A DNA stretch of 64,000 nucleotides from Virgibacillus sp. SK37 (GCF_000725285.1 NZ_CP007161.1:2332213-2396212); one strand, 5' to 3'. Counted from the stretch's first letter, positions 17,693 through 26,115 are shown. Numbers and translations: made by a program. The notes: a model not told the origin generated them from the sequence alone.

Positions 17693-17735
17693 GCAACAAA
17701 CCGAACGATCATGTCTGAATCGTTCGTTTTGTTGC
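17693..17735. terminator. Strong hairpin between ykuE and ykyB
   Basis: A 17-bp stem (17693-17709 with 17719-17735) with one G-T pair. Neither side has a real T-run, so it may be a terminator or an mRNA stabiliser for ykuE. Confidence 0.5.
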
Positions 17736-17850
17736 ATTATTATAGTTGCTTTTGGTTCCCCGCTTTTAATTTTTATTCTTGCGCTGACCTTTACTTTGCG
17801 ATAGGATAAAGACAAGCTTTTAGTAATCAGATGAAAGGGGGATGAATAAG

Positions 17851-18324
17851 TTGGAAAAAGAGCAAGTACATACAATCGCAAAGGCTTTGTATACGATTAA
17901 TCGACATGCCAAAACTGCTCCTCAGCCAAAACACTTGTATGAGATTAAGAAACAAGCAATAAATCAGTTACTTAAAGAAAAAATAGCAATGAAAATAGGT
18001 CTTCATTTCTCTGAACATCCGAAATTCAGTAATCAACACTCCACGTTACTTGTAAAAGTAGCAGATTACTATTTTCACATCCCTCCTAGCAAACAGGACT
18101 TTGAACAGCTTGAACATTTGGGCTCTCTTGATAGAGGTTTTAGAAATCCACAAGCCAAAATGCCATTATCCCAAGCTAAAAAAGAGATCTATCAATATAT
18201 AGGTTGGAAACGGCCCCCTCAAAAGAAAGAAAGAAGGAAACAGCAGCATTATTCTTCTTATTATACACCTTCCTCTTTAGGCAAAATGGAATGGCCACCA
18301 ACAAAACCACACCGAAATTTTTAG
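17851..18324 (+). CDS. ykyB: YkyB family protein
   Basis: Conserved Bacillaceae protein of unknown function. The N-terminal 110 residues (KALYTINRHAKTA, HLGSLDRGFRNP) fit the YkyB family; the last 35 residues are basic and low-complexity. An ATG at 17842 follows the AAAGGGGG with no spacing, so TTG 17851 (nine bases after it) is the more likely start, giving 157 residues. Downstream of ykuE as in Bacillus. Confidence 0.8.
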   Translation: MEKEQVHTIAKALYTINRHAKTAPQPKHLYEIKKQAINQLLKEKIAMKIGLHFSEHPKFSNQHSTLLVKVADYYFHIPPSKQDFEQLEHLGSLDRGFRNPQAKMPLSQAKKEIYQYIGWKRPPQKKERRKQQHYSSYYTPSSLGKMEWPPTKPHRNF

Positions 18325-18406
18325 TTTTAAAATGGTACTACCTTCTTATACATGTTTGAAGCTAACTAAAACAGGAAATATATAAACTATATAAGGAGGT
18401 AGAGTT

Positions 18407-18622
18407 ATGGTAGAATTAGATGATTTTTTATATGACTTTCACCGTTTTGCAAACGAAACCCATAATTTGAAGGATAAATATGAAAAACTCCCCCCTGATG
18501 TGAAGCAAAAGATTATTGATGCAGCTCCAGAATCTATTAAGTCACCGAACGAACTATACCATTCCGTCTTTACTTGGTTGGAGCGTATAGATAAAGAAAT
18601 GAATGTAACCGATCGAGACTAG
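18407..18622 (+). CDS. Small acidic hypothetical protein, 71 aa
   Basis: Not recognised. A soluble, mostly helical, acidic protein (MVELDDFLYDFHRFANETHNL...). ATG 18407 has AAGGAGG with good spacing and a terminator overlaps the stop codon, so it is very likely a real monocistronic gene. No transmembrane segment, cysteine or known motif is visible. Confidence 0.7.
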   Translation: MVELDDFLYDFHRFANETHNLKDKYEKLPPDVKQKIIDAAPESIKSPNELYHSVFTWLERIDKEMNVTDRD

Positions 18623-18657
18623 AAGCACAGTTATCCATACTGTGTTTCTAGTCTTTT
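18616..18657 (+). terminator. Terminator overlapping the stop of the 71-aa gene
   Basis: A 14-bp stem (GACTAGAAGCACAG 18617-18630 with 18640-18653), then TTTT. The TAG stop lies inside the 5' arm. Confidence 0.8.
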
Positions 18658-18667
18658 AAATTGAACT

Positions 18668-19009
18668 CTAAATTTTCTTCTTCCAAAATTGAAAAATATG
18701 ATAACACAGTAGTAACGCACCAAAGCCTGCTAAACATTGAAGACCTACTCTTAATAACCCAGTAACGGACACTGCCGGTAGATCAAAGAACGAAGTTGAC
18801 AACATAATGAGAATGACAATTATTAAACTGCTAAGTGTGTAATTTAATAATTTTCCAGCTTGTAATGCTAAAGCCATATGAATAAATGGTTTTATTATAC
18901 TATAGCATATGATTGCACCAACAAATAAAAATAGATAATATATTAAATTATTTTCTCCCTCTACAAGCGTCCATTTAACAAAATTTAATAAAACATACCT
19001 CGATCCCAT
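18668..19009 (-). CDS. Small membrane protein, 113 aa, unknown
   Basis: Not recognised. About three hydrophobic helices (near residues 23-45, 58-78 and 84-106) and a basic C-terminus (WKKKI), typical of a small inner-membrane protein. ATG 19009 is preceded by GAGGATGAG. It is divergent from the EamA transporter gene; no functional link is shown. Confidence 0.6.
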   Translation of the reverse strand: MGSRYVLLNFVKWTLVEGENNLIYYLFLFVGAIICYSIIKPFIHMALALQAGKLLNYTLSSLIIVILIMLSTSFFDLPAVSVTGLLRVGLQCLAGFGALLLCYHIFQFWKKKI

Positions 19010-19140
19010 TCATCTCATCCTCTCTTCTGTATACTATAGGATAGCTCCATTTTTTCCTCTTTCTATAATATTTATACCATTTAATCAAAAACTTAAAATA
19101 ATCTGATATAATTAATTTATTGAAATGGAGGATAGAAGAA

Positions 19141-20037
19141 ATGAATAAAGCATTCTTATTAATTATTACAGGAGCAGCCCTCTGGGGAACAATTGGATGG
19201 TACGTCAAACATTTATATACATTCGGATTTACCCCTATGGAGGTCGTTTCTTTAAGAGCTTGGACTTCTGCCATAATACTTGTTATTTTCTTGTTTCTTA
19301 TTTCGCGAGATAAATTAAAACTACACAAAACTAGTGATGTTAAGTATTTTGTGGGTACGGGAGTTTTAAGTATTGTTTTTTTTAACTATTGCTTATTTAC
19401 TGCAATTGAATTATCTACCATACCTGTCGCAACTGCCCTATTGTATACTGGTCCTGCTTTTGTCACTATTATGTCATACTTTATTTTTAAAGAAGCTTTA
19501 ACAAAAGTTAAGATCCTTTCTTTGTTTATTACATTAATCGGGACGTGTCTGGTAGTTGGAATCTTGCCTGTAAATCTAGGTTCAATACAGATTAGCAGCA
19601 TCTTATTCGGATTGGGGGCTGGATTAGGGTATGCAATGTATAGTATTTTCAGCAAGTTTGCATTAAAAAAATACTCAAGCCTTCAAATTACAACATTTAC
19701 TTTTATTGTTGCGGGTTTAAGCTTATTGCCTTTTTTTCCATATAAAGAGAAGTTTCATTTATTACTAGACCCTTTTGTTCTTCTATATGCATTTGGGCTC
19801 GGCTTCCTCCCTACTGCATTTGCATATATCATTTATACTTATGGTTTACAACAGACTGAGGCATCAAAAGCTTCCATATTAACTACAGTTGAACCTGTTG
19901 TTGCTACACTGATAGGCATTTTTGTTTTTCAAGAACATTTCTCTATTATCCAATTGTTTGGTATGACTTGTATTATTAGTGCAGTGATTCTTATACAACT
20001 CTATGCACCTAAACCGAATCAACAACTTTCTTCCTAA
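19141..20037 (+). CDS. EamA-family (DMT) transporter
   Basis: Ten-helix drug/metabolite transporter of 298 residues with two EamA repeats (about 5-135 and 148-290). The second repeat ends with the family-typical EP(V)VATLIG..FQE segment. It probably exports a metabolite or amino acid; the substrate is unknown. The frame is open from 19120, but ATG 19141 has GGAGG at correct spacing. Confidence 0.85.
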   Translation: MNKAFLLIITGAALWGTIGWYVKHLYTFGFTPMEVVSLRAWTSAIILVIFLFLISRDKLKLHKTSDVKYFVGTGVLSIVFFNYCLFTAIELSTIPVATALLYTGPAFVTIMSYFIFKEALTKVKILSLFITLIGTCLVVGILPVNLGSIQISSILFGLGAGLGYAMYSIFSKFALKKYSSLQITTFTFIVAGLSLLPFFPYKEKFHLLLDPFVLLYAFGLGFLPTAFAYIIYTYGLQQTEASKASILTTVEPVVATLIGIFVFQEHFSIIQLFGMTCIISAVILIQLYAPKPNQQLSS

Positions 20038-20061
20038 TGACAATAGACATTATTTGCCCTA

Positions 20062-20104
20062 AGTGACCTGCATCACAGAATAATCGTAAGGTTTGAGTTA
20101 TCCT
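20062..20104 (+). promoter_or_regulatory. Fnr-type class II promoter of scdA
   Basis: AGTGA-N6-TCACA (20062-20077) matches the Fnr/CRP-family box TGTGA-N6-TCACA with one mismatch. A TATCCT at 20099-20104 can serve as -10. If transcription starts near 20111, the box is centred at -41.5, the position used for class II activation. Confidence 0.6.
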
Positions 20105-20136
20105 TTACTTACATTACTGAATGGGAGGCAAATGAG

Positions 20137-20829
20137 ATGCATACATTTACAGTGGAGCATACACCAGCTGAAATAGTAAAAATTTTTCCTAAGGCAAGTG
20201 ACCTCTTCAAAGAACGACGGATTGATTTCTGTTGTGGTGGTGACAAACCATTAAGCGAGGTTTTTCAAAAAGATAAAATGGATAAAGAAGAAATTCTGTC
20301 TGAATTAAATATAGCATACCAACAATGGAATAAAGAAGACCATGAACTCGTAGATTGGGATTCCATTCTCTTATCAGACTTAGTGGATCACATTGTCTCT
20401 AATCATCACACATATCTAAAAAATGAACTTGTACCATTAGGTGAATTTGTGACAAAAATATTTAGAGTTCACGGTTCAAAACACCCTCACCTTAAACAGC
20501 TTTATCGAATCTACAATGAATTTAGAATGGAAATGGAAGAGCACATGATTAAAGAAGAAACAGAAGTATTTCCTTTAATTAAGGAATACGAAAAAAATCC
20601 ATCTGAAGAGTTGAAAGCACAAATTCATGAAGCAAACGGTGATTTAGAAGAAGAACATGAAGCTGCAGGAAATCTATTAAAAAGCATAAGAGAAATCACT
20701 TTAGACTTTACCCCACCAACAGATGCATGTAATTCTTATCGAATTACGTATGCCCGTTTGGCTGATATCGAACAAGATACATTCCAGCATGTTCATTTAG
20801 AAAATAATGTTCTGTTTAAAAGACTATGA
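20137..20829 (+). CDS. scdA: Iron-sulfur cluster repair di-iron protein ScdA/Ric
   Basis: Cytoplasmic di-iron protein that helps restore Fe-S clusters damaged by nitric oxide or oxidants. The N-terminal ScdA_N domain (residues 1-55) carries RRIDFCCGG with Cys32-Cys33. The hemerythrin-like domain has regularly spaced HxxxE/ExxxH residues (SNHHTYL, EEHMIKEE, EEHE, FQHVHLE). It has 230 residues, the usual length. A Fnr-type box upstream suggests low-oxygen control. Confidence 0.93.
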   Translation: MHTFTVEHTPAEIVKIFPKASDLFKERRIDFCCGGDKPLSEVFQKDKMDKEEILSELNIAYQQWNKEDHELVDWDSILLSDLVDHIVSNHHTYLKNELVPLGEFVTKIFRVHGSKHPHLKQLYRIYNEFRMEMEEHMIKEETEVFPLIKEYEKNPSEELKAQIHEANGDLEEEHEAAGNLLKSIREITLDFTPPTDACNSYRITYARLADIEQDTFQHVHLENNVLFKRL

Positions 20830-20854
20830 ATACTGTTAGGATTAATCTTAAGTA

Positions 20855-20887
20855 AAAAAAGGATTGGGTACATCCCATTCCTTTTTG
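20855..20887. terminator. Terminator between scdA and fbpB-like gene
   Basis: AAAAAGGATTGGG pairs with CCCATTCCTTTTT (one mismatch) around a short loop; usable in both directions. Confidence 0.7.
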
Positions 20888-20908
20888 CTTTGTGTATTAA
20901 ATATGAAA

Positions 20909-21055
20909 TTATACTTTATTCCGTTTTTTCTCCACCATTGCAGCTTGATTAGCTTCTAACCGCATTTCAAGCTGCATTACCTCCTTTTCATTTCTTAACA
21001 ATTCTTGTTTATTTTCTTTTACTAATTGTTCAAAGTTTAATGTTTTTGGTCTCAT
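20909..21055 (-). CDS. Fur-regulated basic protein, FbpB family, 48 aa
   Basis: A short gene reading MRPKTLNFEQLVKENKQELL, then a charged helix ending EKKRNKV. The F-E-x-L-V-x-E-N-K-x-E-L-L pattern is the hallmark of the FbpB family of small basic proteins. In B. subtilis FbpB (with FbpA and FbpC) works with the small RNA FsrA in iron sparing. ATG 21055 has AAAGGAG. A TATAAT lies upstream, but no clear Fur box was seen, so iron control is not shown. Confidence 0.75.
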   Translation of the reverse strand: MRPKTLNFEQLVKENKQELLRNEKEVMQLEMRLEANQAAMVEKKRNKV

Positions 21056-21170
21056 GTGATACACTCCTTTTATACATTCAATCATATTATACCCTTATTT
21101 TTATGTAATTACTCACAATTGTTTGAACATTTTATAACATTTTAAATTTTATTTTTTTGGAGGATGAAAA

Positions 21171-22334
21171 ATGGAGTATTTATTGAATAAAAAAATTCAA
21201 CAGATTGAGATATCAGGAATTCGCCAGTTCTTCAATATGGTATCCGGAGAGGAGAACGTGGTGTCTTTGACCATCGGCCAACCCGATTTCCATACTCCTA
21301 AACATGTGAGAATGGCTGCCAGTCAAGCAATTGCTGATAATAAAACGACATATACACATAATGCGGGGATTATGGATCTTCGGAAGGCTATTTCTACATT
21401 TAACGAGGAAAAATATAAGCTTCTATATAATCCAGAGAATGAAATTATTGTTACTACTGGCGCTTCGCAGGCTATAGATATTACATTCAGAACAATACTT
21501 AATCCAAATGATGAAGTGATACTTCCCGGACCGATTTATCCAGGTTATGAACCATTAATCAAATTAGCCGGAGCTATACCAGTACACGCGGATACTACAG
21601 GTAATGGTTTTAAACTGTCCAAAGAGATTTTGAAGAAACACATCAATGAAAATACAAAATGTGTGGTGCTCCCTTACCCTTCTAATCCTACGGGCGCATC
21701 CTACACGGCAGCAGAATTAAAAGAGCTTGTTTCTGTTTTAAAGGATAAAAATATATTTGTTTTAGCAGATGAAATATACAGTGAATTAATATACGATGAA
21801 CCTCATACATCTATTGCTGGTTTTCCTGAAATGAAGGAAAAGACCATCGTAGTAAATGGTGTTTCCAAATCCCACTCTATGACGGGTTTTCGTATTGGCT
21901 ATGTTCTTGCGCCAAAATGGATTTCAAAACACATGTTGAAGGTACACCAATATAACGTTTCCTGTGCTTCCTCCATTAGTCAATATGCAGCGTTAGAAGC
22001 ATTAACCAATGGCAAAAATGATGCAGGACAGATGCGTGAAATATATAGAAAAAGAAGAGACTATGTTTATGACAGGTTATTATCCCTGGGCTTAGAAGTG
22101 GATTGTCCTAAAGGTGCATTCTATATCTTTCCGAAGTTTCCTATTAAAGAGATGAGTTCATTTGAACTGGGAATCGATTTGGTAAGAAAAGGGAAAATTG
22201 CTTTGGTACCGGGAAGCAGCTTTTCGCCAATAGGTGAGGGTTATATGCGATTATCCTACGCATATGAACTTAATACAATAGAAAGAGGCCTTAATCGATT
22301 AGATGATTATTTACAAAAAGGCTATTTATATTGA
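21171..22334 (+). CDS. patA: Aminotransferase PatA (probable N-acetyl-diaminopimelate aminotransferase)
   Basis: PLP-dependent class I/II aminotransferase of 387 residues. Motifs are TGASQAID (near 96-103), YPSNPTGASY (near 166-175), DEIYSEL (near 202-208) and the PLP lysine in VSKSHSMTGFRIGY (near 231). It resembles B. subtilis PatA, which transfers an amino group in the acetylase branch of diaminopimelate synthesis. That fits the dapH-ykuR pair at 12-13.7 kb. Other amino acid specificities cannot be excluded. ATG 21171 has TGGAGG. Confidence 0.85.
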   Translation: MEYLLNKKIQQIEISGIRQFFNMVSGEENVVSLTIGQPDFHTPKHVRMAASQAIADNKTTYTHNAGIMDLRKAISTFNEEKYKLLYNPENEIIVTTGASQAIDITFRTILNPNDEVILPGPIYPGYEPLIKLAGAIPVHADTTGNGFKLSKEILKKHINENTKCVVLPYPSNPTGASYTAAELKELVSVLKDKNIFVLADEIYSELIYDEPHTSIAGFPEMKEKTIVVNGVSKSHSMTGFRIGYVLAPKWISKHMLKVHQYNVSCASSISQYAALEALTNGKNDAGQMREIYRKRRDYVYDRLLSLGLEVDCPKGAFYIFPKFPIKEMSSFELGIDLVRKGKIALVPGSSFSPIGEGYMRLSYAYELNTIERGLNRLDDYLQKGYLY

Positions 22335-22341
22335 CCATTTT

Positions 22342-22512
22342 TTATTCAGCCAGCTTACTCTTTTGTTCTATCTCATTATAAAGGTTGAGTAAATGATCTA
22401 ATTCCTGACTAATAGCTACTGAATCTGTATGAGTAAAACCTTTTTCCAATGCTACTTCAGTCATTTTATGACGTAGAAATTCTATACGTTTTAGTAGAGT
22501 ATGTGTATTCAT
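22342..22512 (-). CDS. Spo0E-family aspartyl-phosphate phosphatase, 56 aa
   Basis: Two-helix protein carrying the Spo0E signature: SVAISQELDHLLNLY, with SQELD as the conserved core. Members dephosphorylate Spo0A-P and delay sporulation. The best ribosome site AAAGGAGG is about 15 bases from ATG 22512, which is long. Its stop is only seven bases from the convergent patA stop with no terminator between, so patA transcription may run antisense through it. Confidence 0.8.
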   Translation of the reverse strand: MNTHTLLKRIEFLRHKMTEVALEKGFTHTDSVAISQELDHLLNLYNEIEQKSKLAE

Positions 22513-22600
22513 TGGATTAGCTTGACGCCTCCTTTTGTTTAATCAAAAGAACATTGTTATATGGGATACTTAAAGGGTATGCTTTTATGTTTCCTTTAGA

Positions 22601-22631
22601 AATAGCCGCTTATTCTAAAGTGGCTATTTTT
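22601..22631 (+). terminator. Terminator on the plus strand (probably patA)
   Basis: An 11-bp stem (22601-22611 with 22618-22628), then TTTTT. The only upstream plus-strand gene is patA, across the spo0E-like gene. Confidence 0.6.
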
Positions 22632-22695
22632 AATGCCAAACCTCCACAATAGGCCAAATCAATATACAATTTAGTTATCAAAGACAGTTTACACT

Positions 22696-22709
22696 CGAAT
22701 GTATGTTCC
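22696..22709. promoter_or_regulatory. LexA-like box upstream of signal peptidase gene
   Basis: CGAATGTATGTTCC matches the Bacillus LexA/DinR consensus CGAACRNRYGTTYC at all but one position. It lies about 115 bases before lepB. No promoter could be fixed beside it. Confidence 0.35.
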
Positions 22710-22824
22710 TGTCAACACAAATGACTTTATATATAAATGAGATTCAGTATCTGCTACTGTAATACTTAGTATCTCTATGCTAATATAATATAGTAATGTT
22801 TTAAATTTGGAAAGGATGTCTCCA

Positions 22825-23349
22825 GTGACAGAAGGTAAAAAGAAAAATGAATGGCTAGAATGGATAAAAGCAATTATAATTGCAGTCTTAATTGCGTTGT
22901 TTTTAAGAACTTTTATCTTTGCTACTTCTATAGTGGATGGTGAAAGCATGTATCCAACACTTGAAAATGGAGAAAGAGTAATATTCAATAAAATTGTCTA
23001 CTTACTCGATGAACCTGATCGTGGGGATATCGTTATAATAGAACGACCATTAAAAAACTATGTAAAACGAGTAATAGGACTGCCTGGAGAAACCATTGAA
23101 ATCAATGGTAGTAATTTATTAATTAATGGCAAGCAAGTTAAACAGTCATATTTGACGGAGGAAGCATTAAGACAAACAGGAAATTATGGACCAATTGAAG
23201 TACCACCTGACAGCTATTTTGTTATGGGTGATAATCGGGCGATAAGTAAAGATAGCAGGAATGGATTAGGTTTTATTAAAGAAGGAAACATAATAGGACG
23301 TTCGGAGTTTGTTATCTTTCCATTTGATGAGTGGTCTATGACAAGGTGA
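22825..23349 (+). CDS. lepB: Type I signal peptidase
   Basis: Membrane serine peptidase that cleaves signal peptides of exported proteins (Sip family). From GTG 22825 it has 174 residues: one N-terminal membrane helix (about 15-33), nucleophile Ser41 in DGESMYPTL, general-base Lys81 in YVKRVIGLPGE, and the GDNR..SKDSRNGLG box near residue 140. The ORF extends to TTG 22807, but AAAGGA overlaps that region and sits eight bases before the GTG. Confidence 0.92.
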   Translation: MTEGKKKNEWLEWIKAIIIAVLIALFLRTFIFATSIVDGESMYPTLENGERVIFNKIVYLLDEPDRGDIVIIERPLKNYVKRVIGLPGETIEINGSNLLINGKQVKQSYLTEEALRQTGNYGPIEVPPDSYFVMGDNRAISKDSRNGLGFIKEGNIIGRSEFVIFPFDEWSMTR

Positions 23350-23380
23350 GGTCAGACATATGTCTGACCTTGTATTATTT
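23350..23380. terminator. Terminator after lepB
   Basis: GGTCAGAC pairs with GTCTGACC around ATAT, followed by TTGTATTATTTTT on the plus strand. Confidence 0.7.
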
Positions 23381-23458
23381 TTCGTTATCAAAAATACAGT
23401 AACCTATATTTAAGGCAATAATACCGAAGCAAATAATCCCAAAAGCCGTTTCCCACAT
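23375..23458 (-). CDS. Possible 27-aa single-span membrane protein
   Basis: MWETAFGIICFGIIALNIGY then a short polar tail: one hydrophobic helix with two cysteines. ATG 23458 has AGAGAGG upstream. It resembles other tiny membrane proteins of Bacillaceae but no family is recognised. Confidence 0.45.
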   Translation of the reverse strand: MWETAFGIICFGIIALNIGYCIFDNEK

Positions 23459-23672
23459 ATTTACGCACCTCTCTTTCAACTGGTTATGTACAGAGAAATT
23501 TTACTATATCACTAAAATCAGTACTTTAACTTCACCTCTATCATACCAATATCTTTCCCCTAAATAAAGTAGAAATATGATAAAATAGAATTAATAAATA
23601 ATAGCAACAGAGTAAACCAGGATATCAAATTAGTCTATTTGCATCAAAGCTTTTGAAAAGGCAGGTAAATTT

Positions 23673-24833
23673 ATGTTTCATTGCCCATATTGCGGTACAA
23701 AAGTAAAAGAAGGAGAAAATTTCTGTATAAAGTGTGGAAAACAACTTCCAACTGATATGGAGGAACGTTTCTCTACTGAAAAGAAATTTAATAAATTATG
23801 GTTGCTCCCTATTGCTGTAGCCGTTTTTTCGTTATTGGCTATTGGCTTTTATTATCTTATATTAGAGACCCAAGTCGGAAAAGCTAAAGAACTGTATGAA
23901 AAAGGTGAAGAAGAAGCGATGAATTCAAATTATGAACAAGCTAAATCCTTTTTTGAACAAGCGCTTCAACATAAGAAAAATTTTAATCAAGCTGAAATAT
24001 CCCTTCATTTTATGGATATTGCTACCCAGATTGAATCCACCCTTGAGGAAGTATCAAACCTCTCAGAAAAAAACAATTATCAGGAGGCTGTGTCCTTAAT
24101 CAACGAGTCTGAAAAAAAATTGCAGAATTTTAAAGGGCCTGTTGTAAAACATGTCATCACTGTTATCGCCGAGAAAAGAAATCAGATCAAAATAGAACAG
24201 CTTAACAGTACCTTAGATAAAAACCCTTCCATTGATGAATTAAAAATACTGCTCTGGGAGGCAGAAGATATTAAAAACGAAGAAGCAGAACAAATCACTT
24301 CAGAGATACGAAACCAAATTATAGACTACACTTTCACAAAAGCTAGTGAGCAAATGATGATTAGTCATTTTAATGATGCAGCAGCGATTGTCCAGGATGG
24401 AATGAAGTATGCTCCTGACGCCGAAAAGCTAAAAAGTCTGCAAACAACAATCGATAAAGAACAAACTGCTTTTGAGACTGCACAACAACAACGAATGGAA
24501 CAAGCTATAAATATGGCTAATGAGGAGAAACAGGTAAATAAAGATGACGCTATCAAGCTCCTCTCTGTAACATCAGAAAGTGATCATCAAGGTAATTTAG
24601 TAGTTAAAGGAAAAGTGAAAAGTGTTGCAACCATACCTATTCACTCCATCTTAATAAAATATTCTCTTCTCTCTGAACAAAATGAAGAGATCTTGAATAA
24701 TGAGGTATATGTATATCCCGACAAACTTCTTCCAAATGAAGAAGGAAAGTTTGAATTCACTCATTTTGATGTTGATGCACCTGCAAAAGATTTCACCATA
24801 CAGGTTAACAATATTACTTGGTATACAGAGTAA
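23673..24833 (+). CDS. Zinc-ribbon membrane protein with helical repeats and C-terminal beta domain
   Basis: 386 residues. An N-terminal zinc ribbon has Cys4, Cys7, Cys18 and Cys21; then a single membrane helix (about 43-66); then a long charged helical, TPR-like region (about 70-285); and a C-terminal beta domain (about 290-386, 'LVVKGKVKS..TIPIHSI') resembling FxLYD-type domains. The predicted topology puts the zinc ribbon inside and the rest outside the cell. It is followed 23 bases later by a membrane-anchored trypsin-like protease, suggesting they work together. The function is unknown. Confidence 0.75.
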   Translation: MFHCPYCGTKVKEGENFCIKCGKQLPTDMEERFSTEKKFNKLWLLPIAVAVFSLLAIGFYYLILETQVGKAKELYEKGEEEAMNSNYEQAKSFFEQALQHKKNFNQAEISLHFMDIATQIESTLEEVSNLSEKNNYQEAVSLINESEKKLQNFKGPVVKHVITVIAEKRNQIKIEQLNSTLDKNPSIDELKILLWEAEDIKNEEAEQITSEIRNQIIDYTFTKASEQMMISHFNDAAAIVQDGMKYAPDAEKLKSLQTTIDKEQTAFETAQQQRMEQAINMANEEKQVNKDDAIKLLSVTSESDHQGNLVVKGKVKSVATIPIHSILIKYSLLSEQNEEILNNEVYVYPDKLLPNEEGKFEFTHFDVDAPAKDFTIQVNNITWYTE

Positions 24834-24856
24834 ATAGCAGCTAGAGAGGGGAAGTT

Positions 24857-25996
24857 ATGAAAAAAATTGATTTCAAACCAGTTATTTTATCTGTTCTACT
24901 CCTTTTCACCGCTTTTATAATTGCTTTCAGTCTATATCAAAAATGGAACGGAACAGAACTGACTATTAATAACCCTGCTATCACTAAAGTAACAACAGAA
25001 TCAAAACAGCTTGATTTAAAAACAATTGTCCATGAGGCTGAAAAAAGCGTTATACAGATTGAGGGGCAGAATGATTTCAACACTATAACAGGCTCTGGTT
25101 TCCTTTTTAATGAGAAGGGTGACATCATCACTAACGCTCATGTCATTCGTGATGCAGATGTTTTGTATGTCAGGACTGCCAATGCCCAAATTTATCCTGC
25201 GGCGGTGGTGGGGATTGGTAAAGAAAAAGATGTTGCGGTTCTTCGAGTTCCCCAATTAGCTGATCAAAATCTAAAGGTAGAAGAAAATAGTAAAGTAGAA
25301 ATTGGCGATGAAGTAATCGCCTTAGGAAGTCCGCATGGTTTTCAAAACACAGTGACTTTAGGAATTATATCTGGCAAGGACCGTAATTTTTCCGTGGATG
25401 GTTTCGATTATGAAAATGTTTATCAAATATCCGCACAAATTACACATGGAAATAGCGGAGGACCTCTTATTGACAGAGAGACGGGAAAAGTTATTGGCAT
25501 TAATTCCGTAGGTACTGAAGATGGATTAATTGGCTTTAGTATACCAATGAATGAAGTTCTTTCGGATATAAAAAAATGGTCCAATGAAGTGCAAAACGAT
25601 CAGCTGGATTTTACAACTACCGCGGATATAATCCGGTCTCAAAACGACGAGCAATTCGTACAGGATGCTGAATATTTAATTGAATATTTTTTGGACAGTA
25701 TTAATATAAGGGATTATATAAACGCGTACTCTCTCCTTGGGAGCAAATTACAAACAGAAAACACGTACGCAGAATTTAGAGAATCTTATATTAACATAGT
25801 AAACCTTTCTTATTCAGAGCTTGAAAGTAAATCGACTGAAAATAACCAGATCAGCACGAGCACTACAATAAAAATAGAACGAAAAAACCAGAAAAATGAT
25901 ACCAAAAAAGAGTTAAAGTCATTAAAATTGAATTTTTTGGTTGGATATGAAAATGATCAACTTAAAATTGTAGATCTCACGAAAACGGAATTATAG
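24857..25996 (+). CDS. Membrane-anchored trypsin-like serine protease (HtrA-like, no PDZ)
   Basis: 379 residues: one N-terminal membrane helix (about 9-27), then an S1C/trypsin-like domain with a complete triad: His95 in TNAHVI, Asp125 in KDVAVL and Ser200 in THGNSGGPL. In place of PDZ domains it has a C-terminal region (about 258-379) that looks like a small alpha+beta, NTF2-like fold. It probably acts outside the membrane. It forms an operon with the zinc-ribbon protein and ends at a terminator. ATG 24857 has GAGAGGGG. Confidence 0.85.
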   Translation: MKKIDFKPVILSVLLLFTAFIIAFSLYQKWNGTELTINNPAITKVTTESKQLDLKTIVHEAEKSVIQIEGQNDFNTITGSGFLFNEKGDIITNAHVIRDADVLYVRTANAQIYPAAVVGIGKEKDVAVLRVPQLADQNLKVEENSKVEIGDEVIALGSPHGFQNTVTLGIISGKDRNFSVDGFDYENVYQISAQITHGNSGGPLIDRETGKVIGINSVGTEDGLIGFSIPMNEVLSDIKKWSNEVQNDQLDFTTTADIIRSQNDEQFVQDAEYLIEYFLDSINIRDYINAYSLLGSKLQTENTYAEFRESYINIVNLSYSELESKSTENNQISTSTTIKIERKNQKNDTKKELKSLKLNFLVGYENDQLKIVDLTKTEL

Positions 25997-26005
25997 AATA
26001 CTATT

Positions 26006-26040
26006 ATCCTCTCTTTATTTAGTAAAGAGAGGATTATTTG
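26006..26040 (+). terminator. Terminator after the protease gene
   Basis: A 12-bp perfect stem (26006-26017 with 26023-26034), then TATTTG. Confidence 0.75.
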
Positions 26041-26060
26041 TAACTAAGCAAAACGTCCAT

Positions 26061-26088
26061 ACCTTTTCCGTATTTATTACATAGGCTA
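26061..26088 (+). promoter_or_regulatory. Sigma-K-like promoter
   Basis: ACC at 26061 and CATAGGCTA at 26080-26088 match the sigma-K pattern (AC, then CATANNNTA) with a 16-base spacer. It lies just before a YjcZ-family sporulation gene. Confidence 0.5.
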
Positions 26089-26115
26089 TAAGTGAAAGAA
26101 CAGGAGGTGAACAAT

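Noticed and set aside
17681-17881. 66-codon frame on the minus strand
   Set aside because: It overlaps the ykuE hairpin and the ykyB start and has no family resemblance or ribosome site.
18975-19328. 117-codon frame on the minus strand before the EamA gene
   Set aside because: It overlaps the well-supported EamA start and the 113-aa gene in other frames and reads as random sequence.
21056-21170. Fur box before the FbpB-like gene
   Set aside because: Only weak partial matches to the 7-1-7 consensus were seen in AT-rich DNA.
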